Shown piece after piece: positions 1 to 13,800 of a DNA stretch of 64,000 bases (its first letter is position 1; each line of letters begins with the position of its first letter). This DNA comes from Bathymodiolus brooksi (taxonomy: Eukaryota > Mollusca > Bivalvia > Mytilida > Modiolidae): the NCBI GenBank assembly GCA_963680875.1, contig OY804579.1, positions 32,039,804 to 32,103,803 of the forward strand. The letters are read 5' to 3'. Under the pieces are notes generated by a model. That model was not told the DNA's origin. It searched no databases and saw nothing but the letters and a program-made list of their open reading frames with translations. The translations under genes were made by a program, and so were the position numbers.

Positions 1-1360
1 GTTACTCATATAGTCACCAAGGGTAAGGATTTCCGTCTTCTCATAAGACATAAGACATATTTGCATAAGACACCCGCTATGTTGCTCATATAGTCACCAA
101 GGGTAAAGAGTTCAGTCTTCTCATAAGACATAAGACATATATACATAAGACACCCGCTATGTTACTCATATAGTCACCAAGGCTAAGGAGTTCCGTTTTC
201 TCATAAGACATAAGACATACATACATAAGACACCCGCTATGTTACTCATATAGTCACCAAAGGTAAGGAGTTCCGTCTTCTCATAAGACATAAGACATAC
301 ATACATAAGACACCCGCTATGTTACTCATATAGTCACCAAGGGTAAGGAGTTCCGTCTTCTCATAAGACATAAGACATACATACATAAGACACCCGCTAT
401 GTTGCTCATATAGTCACCAAGGGTAAAGAGTTCAGTCTTCTCATAAGACATAAGACATATATACATAAGACACCCGCTATGTTACTCATAGAGTCACCAA
501 GGCTAAGGAGTTCCGTTTTCTCATAAGACATAAGACATACATACATAAGACACCCGCTATGTTACTCATATAGTCACCAAAGGTAAGGAGTTCCGTCTTC
601 TCATAAGACATAAGACATACATACATAAGACACCCGCTATGTTACTCATATAGTCACCAAGGGTAAGGAGTTCCGCCTTCTCATAATACATAAGACATAT
701 ATACATAAGACACCCGCTATGTTATTCATATAGTCACCAAGGGTAAGGAGGTCCGTCTTCGTTTAAGATATAAGACATATATACATAAGACACCCGCTAT
801 GTTACTCATATAGTCACCAAGGGTAAGGAGTTCCATCTTCTCATAAGACATAAGACATACATACATAAGACACCCGCTATGTTACTCATATAGTCACCAA
901 GGGTAAGGAGTTCTGCCTTCTCATAAGACATAAGACATATATACATAAGACACCCGCTATGTTACTCATATAGTCACCATGCGTAAGGAGTTCCGTCTTC
1001 TCATAAGACATATGACATATATGCATAAGACACCCGCTATGTTGCTCATATAGTCACCAAGGGTAAGGAGTTCCGTCTTCTCATAAGACATAAGACATAT
1101 ATACATAAGACACCCGCTATATTACTCATATAGTCACCAAGGGTAAGGAGTTTCATCTTCTCATAAGACATAAGACATACATACATAAGACACACGCTAT
1201 GTTACTCATATAGTCACCAAGGGTAAGGAGTTCTGCCTTCTCATAAGACATAAGACATATATACATAAGACACCCGCTATGTTATTCATATAGTCACCAA
1301 GGGTAAGGAGTTCCGTCTTCTCATAAGACATAAGACATATATACATAAGACACCCGCTAT
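1..1360. repeat. Domain A, left-edge partial unit (17 monomers)
   Basis: Seventeen 80-bp monomers precede the first 65-bp anchor. It begins at the GGATTTCC/TTTGCAT marker monomer. The trio at 401-640 (GTTGCTC with TTCAG; CATAGAGTC; AAAGGT) resembles the trio at 81-320 and is absent from the equivalent place after 2617. That makes this part three monomers (240 bp) longer than the next unit. The rare GGAGGTCC monomer lies at 721-800 and here reads GTTTAAG, whereas the copies near 3121 to 20713 read GCTTAAG. Confidence 0.75.
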
Positions 1361-1578
1361 GTTACTCATATAGTCACCAAGGGTAAGGAGTTCCGCCTTC
1401 TCATAATACATAAGACACCCGCTATGTTATTCATGTAGTCACCAAGGGTAAGGAGTTCCGTCTTCTCATAAGACATAAGACATATATACATAAGACATCC
1501 GCTATGTTACTCATATAGTCACCATGGGTAAGGAGTTCCATCTTCTCATAAGACATACATACATAAGACACCCGCTAT
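1361..1578. repeat. Anchor cluster of domain A: 65-bp and 73-bp short monomers (representative)
   Basis: The 65-bp monomer (1361-1425) lacks 15 bp, exactly the spacing between the second and third ATAAGAC copies. The 73-bp monomer (1506-1578) lacks 7 bp, exactly one ATAAGAC unit. The intervening monomer (1426-1505) reads GTTATTCATG and ends CATCCGCTAT. Identical clusters start at 3737, 6433, 9369, 10865, 13801, 15297, 18393 and 21329. I did not find this cluster after 21546, so it is a clear diagnostic of domain A. Confidence 0.85.
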
Positions 1579-1898
1579 GTTACTCATATAGTCACCAAGG
1601 GTAAGGAGTTCTGCATTCTCATAAGACATAAGACATATATACATAAGACACCCGCTATGTTACTCATATAGTCACCAAGGGTAAGGAGTTCCGTTTTCTC
1701 ATAAGACATAAGACATATATGCATAAGACACCCGCTATGTTGCTCATATACTCACCAAGGGTAAGGAGTTCCGTCTTCTCATAAGACATAAGACATATAT
1801 ACATAAGACACCCGCTATGTTACTCATATAGTCACCAAGGGTAAGGAGTTCCGTCTTCTCATAAGACATAAGACATACATACATAAGACACCCGCTAT

Positions 1899-1976
1899 GT
1901 TACTCATAGTCACCAAGGGTAAGGAGTTCTGTCTTCTCATAAGACATAAGACATATATTCATAAGACACCCGCTAT
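1899..1976. repeat. 78-bp short monomer class (representative)
   Basis: Loss of one TA dinucleotide turns CATATAGTC into CATAGTC. Members start at 1899, 4275, 6971, 9907, 11403, 14339, 15835, 18931, 21867, 22985, 26444, 27482, 29560, 30678 and 34441. Two more, at 31796 and 35559, combine this loss with a 7-bp gain and are 85 bp long. The class links domains A and B and is absent from domain C as far as I could see. It usually carries TTCTGTC and a TATATTC end. Confidence 0.85.
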
Positions 1977-3736
1977 GTTACTCATATAGTCACCAAGGGT
2001 AAGGAGTTCCGTCTTCTCATAAGACATAAGACATATTTACATAAGACATCCGCTATGTTGCTCATATAGTCACCAAGGGTAAGGAATTCCGTCTTCTCAT
2101 AAGACATAAGACATACATACATAAGACACCCGCTATGTTACTCATATAGTCACCAAGGGTAAGGAGTTCCGCCTTCTCATAATACATAAGACATATATAC
2201 ATAAGACACCCGCTATATTACTCATATAGTCACCAAGGGTAAGGAGTTCCGTCTTCTCATAAGACATAAGACATACATACATAAGACACCCGCTATGTTA
2301 CTCATATAGTCACCAAGGGTAAGGAGTTCTGTCTTCTCATAAGACATATGACATATATACAAAAGACACCCGCTATGTTGCTCATATAGTCACCATGGGT
2401 AAGGCGTTCCGTCTTCTCACAAGACATTAGACATATATACATAAGACACCCGCTATGTTACTCATATAGTCACCAAGGCTAAGAAGTTCCTTCTTCTCAT
2501 AAGATATAAGACATACATACATAAGACACCCGCTATGTTACTCATATAGTCACCAAGGGTTAGGAGTTCTGCCTTCTCATAAGACAAAAGACATATATTC
2601 ATAAGACACCCGCTATGTTACTCATATAGTCACCAAGGTTAAGGATTTCCGTCTTCTCATAAGACATAAGACATATTTGCATAAGACACCCGCTATGTTG
2701 CTCATATAGTCACCAAGGGTAAAGAGTTCAGTCTTCTCATAAGACATAAGACATATATACATAAGACACCCGCTATGTTACTCATATAGTCACCAAGGCT
2801 AAGGAGTTCCGTTTTCTCATAAGACATAAGACATACATACATAAGACACCCGCTATGTTACTCATATAGTCACCAAAGGTAAGGAGTTCCGTCTTCTCAT
2901 AAGACATAAGACATACATACATAAGACACCCGCTATGTTACTCATATAGTCACCAAGGGTAAGGAGTTCCGTCTTCTCATAAGACATAAGACATACATAC
3001 ATAAGACACCCGCTATGTTACTCATATAGTCACCAAGGGTAAGGAGTTCCGCCTTCTCATAATACATAAGACATATATACATAAGACACCCGCTATGTTA
3101 TTCATATAGTCACCAAGGGTAAGGAGGTCCGTCTTCGCTTAAGATATAAGACATATATACATAAGACACCCGCTATGTTACTCATATAGTCACCAAGGGT
3201 AAGGAGTTCCATCTTCTCATAAGACATAAGACATACATACATAAGACACCCGCTATGTTACTCATATAGTCACCAAGGGTAAGGAGTTCTGCCTTCTCAT
3301 AAGACATAAGACATATATACATAAGACACCCGCTATGTTACTCATATAGTCACCAAGCGTAAGGAGTTCCGTCTTCTCATAAGACATAAGACATATATGC
3401 ATAAGACACCCGCTATGTTGCTCATATAGTCACCAAGGGTAAGGAGTTCCGTCTTCTCATAAGACATAAGACATATATACATAAGACACCCGCTATATTA
3501 CTCATATAGTCACCAAGGTTAAGGAGTTTCATCTTCTCATAAGACATAAGACATACATACATAAGACACACGCTATGTTACTCATATAGTCACCAAGGGT
3601 AAGGAGTTCTGCCTTCTCATAAGACATAAGACATATATACATAAGACACCCGCTATGTTATTCATATAGTCACCAAGGGTAAGGAGTTCCGTCTTCTCAT
3701 AAGACATAAGACATATATACATAAGACACCCGCTAT

Positions 3737-6432
3737 GTTACTCATATAGTCACCAAGGGTAAGGAGTTCCGCCTTCTCATAATACATAAGACACCCGCTA
3801 TGTTATTCATGTAGTCACCAAGGGTAAGGAGTTCCGTCTTCTCATAAGACATAAGACATATATACATAAGACATCCGCTATGTTACTCATATAGTCACCA
3901 TGGGTAAGGAGTTCCATCTTCTCATAAGACATACATACATAAGACACCCGCTATGTTACTCATATAGTCACCAAGGGTAAGGAGTTCTGCATTCTCATAA
4001 GACATAAGACATATATACATAAGACACCCGCTATGTTACTCATATAGTCACCAAGGGTAAGGAGTTCCGTTTTCTCATAAGACATAAGACATATATGCAT
4101 AAGACACCCGCTATGTTGCTCATATACTCACCAAGGGTAAGGAGTTCCGTCTTCTCATAAGACATAAGACATATATACATAAGACACCCGCTATGTTACT
4201 CATATAGTCACCAAGGGTAAGGAGTTCCGTCTTCTCATAAGACATAAGACATACATACATAAGACACCCGCTATGTTACTCATAGTCACCAAGGGTAAGG
4301 AGTTCTGTCTTCTCATAAGACATAAGACATATATTCATAAGACACCCGCTATGTTACTCATATAGTCACCAAGGGTAAGGAGTTCCGTCTTCTCATAAGA
4401 CATAAGACATATTTACATAAGACATCCGCTATGTTGCTCATATAGTCACCAAGGGTAAGGAATTCCGTCTTCTCATAAGACATAAGACATACATACATAA
4501 GACACCCGCTATGTTACTCATATAGTCACCAAGGGTAAGGAGTTCCGCCTTCTCATAATACATAAGACATATATACATAAGACACCCGCTATATTACTCA
4601 TATAGTCACCAAGGGTAAGGAGTTCCGTCTTCTCATAAGACATAAGACATACATACATAAGACACCCGCTATGTTGCTCATATAGTCACCAAGGGTAAGG
4701 AGTTCAGTCTTCTCATAAGACATAAGACATATATACATAAGACAACCTCTATGTTACTCATATAGTCACCAAGGGTAAGGAGTTCCGTCTTCTCATAAGA
4801 CATAAGACATACATACATAAGACACCCGCTATGTTACTCATATAGTCACCAAGGGTAATGAGTTCCGTCTTCTCATAAGACATAAGACATATATGCATAA
4901 GACACCCGCTATGTTACTCATATAGTCACCAAGGGTAAGGAGTTTCGTCTTCTCATAAGACATAAGCCATATATACATAAGACATCCGCTATGTTACTCA
5001 TATAGTCACCAAGGGTAAGGAGTTCTGCCTTCTCATAAGACATAAGACATATATTCATAAGAAACCCGCTATGTTACTCATATTGTCACCAAGGGTAAGG
5101 AGTTCCGTCTTCTCATAAGACATAAGACATACATACATAAGAGACCCGCTATGTTACTCATATAGTCCCCAAACGTAAGGAGTTCCGCCTTCTCATAATA
5201 CATAAGACATATATGCATATGACACCCGCTATGTTATTCATATAATCACCAAGGGTAAGGAGTTCCGTCTTCTCATAAGACAAAAGACATATATTCATAA
5301 GACACCCGCTATGTTACTCGTATAGTCACCAATGGTAAGGAATTCCGTCTTCTCATAAGACATAAGACATATTTGCATAAGACACCCGCTATGTTGCTCA
5401 TATAGTCACCAAGGGTAAAGAGTTCAGTCTTCTCATAAGACATAAGACATATATACATAAGACACCCGCTATGTTACTCATATAGTCACCAAGGCTAAGG
5501 AGTTCCGTTTTCTCATAAGACATAAGACATACATACATAAGACACCCGCTATGTTACTCATATAGTCACCAAAGGTAAGGAGTTCCGTCTTCTCATAAGA
5601 CATAAGACATACATACATAAGACACCCGCTATGTTACTCATATAGTCACCAAGGGTAAGGAGTTCCGTCTTCTCATAAGACATAAGACATACATACATAA
5701 GACACCCGCTATGTTGCTCATATAGTCACCAAGGGTAAAGAGTTCAGTCTTCTCATAAGACATAAGACATATATACATAAGACACCCGCTATGTTACTCA
5801 TAGAGTCACCAAGGCTAAGGAGTTCCGTTTTCTCATAAGATATAAGACATATATACATAAGACACCCGCTATGTTACTCATATAGTCACCAAGGGTAAGG
5901 AGTTCCATCTTCTCATAAGACATAAGACATACATACATAAGACACCCGCTATGTTACTCATATAGTCACCAAGGGTAAGGAGTTCTGCCTTCTCATAAGA
6001 CATAAGACATATATACATAAGACACCCGCTATGTTACTCATATAGTCACCATGCGTAAGGAGTTCCGTCTTCTCATAAGACATAAGACATATATGCATAA
6101 GACACCCGCTATGTTGCTCATATAGTCACCAAGGGTAAGGAGTTCCGTCTTCTCATAAGACATAAGACATATATACATAAGACACCCGCTATATTACTCA
6201 TATAGTCACCAAGGGTAAGGAGTTTCATCTTCTCATAAGACATAAGACATACATACATAAGACACACGCTATGTTACTCATATAGTCACCAAGGGTAAGG
6301 AGTTCTGCCTTCTCATAATACATAAGACATATATACATAAGACACCCGCTATGTTATTCATATAGTCACCAAGGGTAAGGAGTTCCGTCTTCTCATAAGA
6401 CATAAGACATATATACATAAGACACCCGCTAT
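3737..6432. repeat. Domain A HOR unit, 34 monomers, 2696 bp
   Basis: It opens with the 65-bp monomer at 3737 and has the 78-bp monomer at 4275. The marker monomer at 5313 reads GTTACTCG and GGAATTCC in place of the usual GGATTTCC. The monomer at 5793-5872 is a hybrid: its left half matches the CATAGAGTC/GGCTAAGG type and its right half (GATATAAGACATATATAC) matches the GGAGGTCC type. The monomers that normally lie between them are missing, which fits a register-preserving deletion of three monomers. Confidence 0.75.
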
Positions 6433-9400
6433 GTTACTCATATAGTCACCAAGGGTAAGGAGTTCCGCCTTCTCATAATACATAAGACACCCGCTATGTT
6501 ATTCATGTAGTCACCAAGGGTAAGGAGTTCCGTCTTCTCATAAGACATAAGACATATATACATAAGACATCCGCTATGTTACTCATATAGTCACCATGGG
6601 TAAGGAGTTCCATCTTCTCATAAGACATACATACATAAGACACCCGCTATGTTACTCATATAGTCACCAAGGGTAAGGAGTTCTGCATTCTCATAAGACA
6701 TAAGACATATATACATAAGACACCCGCTATGTTACTCATATAGTCACCAAGGGTAAGGAGTTCCGTTTTCTCATAAGACATAAGACATATATGCATAAGA
6801 CACCCGCTATGTTGCTCATATACTCACCAAGGGTAAGGAGTTCCGTCTTCTCATAAGACATAAGACATATATACATAAGACACCCGCTATGTTACTCATA
6901 TAGTCACCAAGGGTAAGGAGTTCCGTCTTCTCATAAGACATAAGACATACATACATAAGACACCCGCTATGTTACTCATAGTCACCAAGGGTAAGGAGTT
7001 CTGTCTTGTCATAAGACATAAGACATATATTCATAAGACACCCGCTATGTTACTCATATAGTCACCAAGGGTAAGGAGTTCCGTCTTCTCATAAGACATA
7101 AGACATATTTACATAAGACATCCGCTATGTTGCTCATATAGTCACCAAGGGTAAGGAATTCCGTCTTCTCATAAGACATAAGACATACATACATAAGACA
7201 CCCGCTATGTTACTCATATAGTCACCAAGGGTAAGGAGTTCCGCCTTCTCATAATACATAAGACATATATACATAAGACACCCGCTATATTACTCATATA
7301 GTCACCAAGGGTAAGGAGTTCCGTCTTCTCATAAGACATAAGACATACATACATAAGACACCCGCTATGTTGCTCATATAGTCACCAAGGGTAAGGAGTT
7401 CAGTCTTCTCATAAGACATAAGACATATATACATAAGACAACCTCTATGTTACTCATATAGTCACCAAGGGTAAGGAGTTCCGTCTTCTCATAAGACATA
7501 AGACATACATACATAAGACACCCGCTATGTTACTCATATAGTCACCAAGGGTAATGAGTTCCGTCTTCTCATAAGACATAAGACATATATGCATAAGACA
7601 CCCGCTATGTTACTCATATAGTCACCAAGGGTAAGGAGTTTCGTCTTCTCATAAGACATAAGCCATATATACATAAGACATCCGCTATGTTACTCATATA
7701 GTCACCAAGGGTAAGGAGTTCTGCCTTCTCATAAGACATAAGACATATATTCATAAGAAACCCGCTATGTTACTCATATAGTCACCAAGGGTAAGGAGTT
7801 CCGTCTTCTCATAAGACATAAGACATACATACATAAGAGACCCGCTATGTTACTCATATAATCCCCAAACGTAAGGAGTTCCGCCTTCTCATAATACATA
7901 AGACATATATGCATATGACACCCGCTATGTTATTCATATAATCACCAAGGGTAAGGAGTTCCGTCTTCTCATAAGACAAAAGACATATATTCATAAGACA
8001 CCCGCTATGTTACTCATATAGTCACCAAGGGTAAGGATTTCCGTCTTCTCATAAGACATAAGACATATTTGCATAAGACACCCGCTATGTTGCTCATATA
8101 GTCACCAAGGGTAAAGAGTTCAGTCTTCTCATAAGACATAAGACATATATACATAAGACACCCGCTATGTTACTCATATAGTCACCAAGGCTAAGGAGTT
8201 CCGTTTTCTCATAAGATATAAGACATACATACATAAGACACCCGCTATGTTACTCATATAGTCACCAAAGGTAAGGAGTTCCGTCTTCTCATAAGACATA
8301 AGACATACATACATAAGACACCCGCTATGTTACTCATATAGTCACCAAGGGTAAGGAGTTCCGTCTTCTCATAAGACATAAGACATACATACATAAGACA
8401 CCCGCTATGTTGCTCATATAGTCACCAAGGGTAAAGAGTTCAGTCTTCTCATAAGACATAAGACATATATACATAAGACACCCGCTATGTTACTCATAGA
8501 GTCACCAAGGCTAAGGAGTTCCGTTTTCTCATAAGACATAAGACATACATACATAAGACACCCGCTATGTTACTCATATAGTCACCAAAGGTAAGGAGTT
8601 CCGTCTTCTCATAAGACATAAGACATACATACATAAGACACCCGCTATGTTACTCATATAGTCACCAAGGGTAAGGAGTTCCGCCTTCTCATAATACATA
8701 AGACATATATACATAAGACACCCGCTATGTTATTCATATAGTCACCAAGGGTAAGGAGGTCCGTCTTCGCTTAAGATATAAGACATATATACATAAGACA
8801 CCCGCTATGTTACTCATATAGTCACCAAGGGTAAGGAGTTCCATCTTCTCATAAGACATAAGACATACATACATAAGACACCCGCTATGTTACTCATATA
8901 GTCACCAAGGGTAAGGAGTTCTGCCTTCTCATAAGACATAAGACATATATACATAAGACACCCGCTATGTTACTCATATAGTCACCATGCGTAAGGAGTT
9001 CCGTCTTCTCATAAGACATAAGACATATATGCATAAGACACCCGCTATGTTGCTCATATAGTCACCAAGGGTAAGGAGTTCCGTCTTCTCATAAGACATA
9101 AGACATATATACATAAGACACCCGCTATATTACTCATATAGTCACCAAGGGTAAGGAGTTTCATCTTCTCATAAGACATAAGACATACATACATAAGACA
9201 CACGCTATGTTACTCATATAGTCACCAAGGGTAAGGAGTTCTGCCTTCTCATAATACATAAGACATATATACATAAGACACCCGCTATGTTATTCATATA
9301 GTCACCAAGGGTAAGGAGTTCCGTCTTCTCATAAGACATAAGACATATATACATAAGACACCCGCTATGTTACTCATATAGTCACCAAGGGTAAGGAGTT

Positions 9401-10864
9401 CCGCCTTCTCATAATACATAAGACACCCGCTATGTTATTCATGTAGTCACCAAGGGTAAGGAGTTCCGTCTTCTCATAAGACATAAGACATATATACATA
9501 AGACATCCGCTATGTTACTCATATAGTCACCATGGGTAAGGAGTTCCATCTTCTCATAAGACATACATACATAAGACACCCGCTATGTTACTCATATAGT
9601 CACCAAGGGTAAGGAGTTCTGCATTCTCATAAGACATAAGACATATATACATAAGACACCCGCTATGTTACTCATATAGTCACCAAGGGTAAGGAGTTCC
9701 GTTTTCTCATAAGACATAAGACATATATGCATAAGACACCCGCTATGTTGCTCATATAATCACCAAGGGTAAGGAGTTCCGTCTTCTCATAAGACATAAG
9801 ACATATATACATAAGACACCCGCTATGTTACTCATATAGTCACCAAGGGTAAGGAGTTCCGTCTTCTCATAAGACATAAGACATACATACATAAGACACC
9901 CGCTATGTTACTCATAGTCACCAAGGGTAAGGAGTTCTGTCTTCTCATAAGACATAAGACATATATTCATAAGACACCCGCTATGTTACTCATATAGTCA
10001 CCAAGGGTAAGGAGTTCCGTCTTCTCATAAGACATAAGACATATTTACATAAGACATCCGCTATGTTGCTCATATAGTCACCAAGGGTAAGGAATTCCGT
10101 CTTCTCATAAGACATAAGACATACATACATAAGACACCCGCTATGTTACTCATATAGTCACCAAGGGTAAGGAGTTCCGCCTTCTCATAATACATAAGAC
10201 ATATATACATAAGACACCCGCTATGTTACTCATATAGTCACCAAGGGTAAGGAGTTCCGTCTTCTCATAAGACATAAGACATACATACATAAGACACCCG
10301 CTATGTTGCTCATATAGTCACCAAGGGTAAGGAGTTCAGTCTTCTCATAAGACATAAGACATATATACATAAGACAACCTCTATGTTACTCATATAGTCA
10401 CCAAGGGTAAGGAGTTCCGTCTTCTCATAAGACATAAGACATACATACATAAGACATCCGCTATGTTACTCATATAGTCACCAAGGGTAATGAGTTCCGT
10501 CTTCTCATAAGACATAAGACATATATTCATAAGACACCCGCTATGTTGCTCATATAGTCACCAAGGGTAATGAGTTTCGTCTTCTCATAAGACATAAGAC
10601 ATATTTACATAAGACATCCGCTATGTTGCTCATATAGTCACCAAGGGTAAGGAATTCCGTCTTCTCATAAGACATAAGACATACATACATAAGACACACG
10701 CTATGTTACTCATATAGTCACCAAGGGTAAGGAGTTCTGCCTTCTCATAATACATAAGACATATATACATAAGACACCCGCTATGTTATTCATATAGTCA
10801 CCAAGGGTAAGGAGTTCCGTCTTCTCATAAGACATAAGACATATATACATAAGACACCCGCTAT
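6433..10864. repeat. 4432-bp composite HOR, copy 1 (37 + 19 monomers)
   Basis: Two anchored sub-units make this block: a 37-monomer unit at 6433-9368 (2936 bp) and a 19-monomer unit at 9369-10864 (1496 bp). The long part carries the rare CTTGTC change in its 78-bp monomer (start 6971). The short part carries CATATAATC in the monomer starting at 9747, where long parts carry CATATACTC. The monomer at about 10625 is a hybrid that begins like the GGAATTCC type and ends like the CACACGCTAT type, marking where the short part was shortened. The entire 56-monomer block is followed by a second copy in the same order. Confidence 0.8.
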
Positions 10865-13800
10865 GTTACTCATATAGTCACCAAGGGTAAGGAGTTCCGC
10901 CTTCTCATAATACATAAGACACCCGCTATGTTATTCATGTAGTCACCAAGGGTAAGGAGTTCCGTCTTCTCATAAGACATAAGACATATATACATAAGAC
11001 ATCCGCTATGTTACTCATATAGTCACCATGGGTAAGGAGTTCCATCTTCTCATAAGACATACATACATAAGACACCCGCTATGTTACTCATATAGTCACC
11101 AAGGGTAAGGAGTTCTGCATTCTCATAAGACATAAGACATATATACATAAGACACCCGCTATGTTACTCATATAGTCACCAAGGGTAAGGAGTTCCGTTT
11201 TCTCATAAGACATAAGACATATATGCATAAGACACCCGCTATGTTGCTCATATACTCACCAAGGGTAAGGAGTTCCGTCTTCTCATAAGACATAAGACAT
11301 ATATACATAAGACACCCGCTATGTTACTCATATAGTCACCAAGGGTAAGGAGTTCCGTCTTCTCATAAGACATAAGACATACATACATAAGACACCCGCT
11401 ATGTTACTCATAGTCACCAAGGGTAAGGAGTTCTGTCTTGTCATAAGACATAAGACATATATTCATAAGACACCCGCTATGTTACTCATATAGTCACCAA
11501 GGGTAAGGAGTTCCGTCTTCTCATAAGACATAAGACATATTTACATAAGACATCCGCTATGTTGCTCATATAGTCACCAAGGGTAAGGAATTCCGTCTTC
11601 TCATAAGACATAAGACATACATACATAAGACACCCGCTATGTTACTCATATAGTCACCAAGGGTAAGGAGTTCCGCCTTCTCATAATACATAAGACATAT
11701 ATACATAAGACACCCGCTATATTACTCATATAGTCACCAAGGGTAAGGAGTTCCGTCTTCTCATAAGACATAAGACATACATACATAAGACACCCGCTAT
11801 GTTGCTCATATAGTCACCAAGGGTAAGGAGTTCAGTCTTCTCATAAGACATAAGACATATATACATAAGACAACCTCTATGTTACTCATATAGTCACCAA
11901 GGGTAAGGAGTTCCGTCTTCTCATAAGACATAAGACATACATACATAAGACACCCGCTATGTTACTCATATAGTCACCAAGGGTAATGAGTTCCGTCTTC
12001 TCATAAGACATAAGACATATATGCATAAGACACCCGCTATGTTACTCATATAGTCACCAAGGGTAAGGAGTTTCGTCTTCTCATAAGACATAAGCCATAT
12101 ATACATAAGACATCCGCTATGTTACTCATATAGTCACCAAGGGTAAGGAGTTCTGCCTTCTCATAAGACATAAGACATATATTCATAAGAAACCCGCTAT
12201 GTTACTCATATAGTCACCAAGGGTAAGGAGTTCCGTCTTCTCATAAGACATAAGACATACATACATAAGAGACCCGCTATGTTACTCATATAATCCCCAA
12301 ACGTAAGGAGTTCCGCCTTCTCATAATACATAAGACATATATGCATATGACACCCGCTATGTTATTCATATAATCACCAAGGGTAAGGAGTTCCGTCTTC
12401 TCATAAGACAAAAGACATATATTCATAAGACACCCGCTATGTTACTCATATAGTCACCAAGGGTAAGGATTTCCGTCTTCTCATAAGACATAAGACATAT
12501 TTGCATAAGACACCCGCTATGTTGCTCATATAGTCACCAAGGGTAAAGAGTTCAGTCTTCTCATAAGACATAAGACATATATACATAAGACACCCGCTAT
12601 GTTACTCATATAGTCACCAAGGCTAAGGAGTTCCGTTTTCTCATAAGATATAAGACATACATACATAAGACACCCGCTATGTTACTCATATAGTCACCAA
12701 AGGTAAGGAGTTCCGTCTTCTCATAAGACATAAGACATACATACATAAGACACCCGCTATGTTACTCATATAGTCACCAAGGGTAAGGAGTTCCGTCTTC
12801 TCATAAGACATAAGACATACATACATAAGACACCCGCTATGTTGCTCATATAGTCACCAAGGGTAAAGAGTTCAGTCTTCTCATAAGACATAAGACATAT
12901 ATACATAAGACACCCGCTATGTTACTCATAGAGTCACCAAGGCTAAGGAGTTCCGTTTTCTCATAAGACATAAGACATACATACATAAGACACCCGCTAT
13001 GTTACTCATATAGTCACCAAAGGTAAGGAGTTCCGTCTTCTCATAAGACATAAGACATACATACATAAGACACCCGCTATGTTACTCATATAGTCACCAA
13101 GGGTAAGGAGTTCCGCCTTCTCATAATACATAAGACATATATACATAAGACACCCGCTATGTTATTCATATAGTCACCAAGGGTAAGGAGGTCCGTCTTC
13201 GCTTAAGATATAAGACATATATACATAAGACACCCGCTATGTTACTCATATAGTCACCAAGGGTAAGGAGTTCCATCTTCTCATAAGACATAAGACATAC
13301 ATACATAAGACACCCGCTATGTTACTCATATAGTCACCAAGGGTAAGGAGTTCTGCCTTCTCATAAGACATAAGACATATATACATAAGACACCCGCTAT
13401 GTTACTCATATAGTCACCATGCGTAAGGAGTTCCGTCTTCTCATAAGACATAAGACATATATGCATAAGACACCCGCTATGTTGCTCATATAGTCACCAA
13501 GGGTAAGGAGTTCCGTCTTCTCATAAGACATAAGACATATATACATAAGACACCCGCTATATTACTCATATAGTCACCAAGGGTAAGGAGTTTCATCTTC
13601 TCATAAGACATAAGACATACATACATAAGACACACGCTATGTTACTCATATAGTCACCAAGGGTAAGGAGTTCTGCCTTCTCATAATACATAAGACATAT
13701 ATACATAAGACACCCGCTATGTTATTCATATAGTCACCAAGGGTAAGGAGTTCCGTCTTCTCATAAGACATAAGACATATATACATAAGACACCCGCTAT

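Larger units (their letters stand above)
1361..3736. repeat. Domain A HOR unit, 30 monomers, 2376 bp
   Basis: The unit opens with the 65-bp monomer (1361-1425), then a GTTATTCATG monomer (1426-1505) and a 73-bp monomer (1506-1578); the 78-bp monomer starts at 1899. It contains several private changes near 2297-2616 (ACAAAAGACACC, GGTAAGGCGTT, GGCTAAGAAG, GGTTAGGAG) not repeated in other units. That stretch may therefore be an older or singly diverged segment. The next GGATTTCC marker starts at 2617. Confidence 0.75.
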
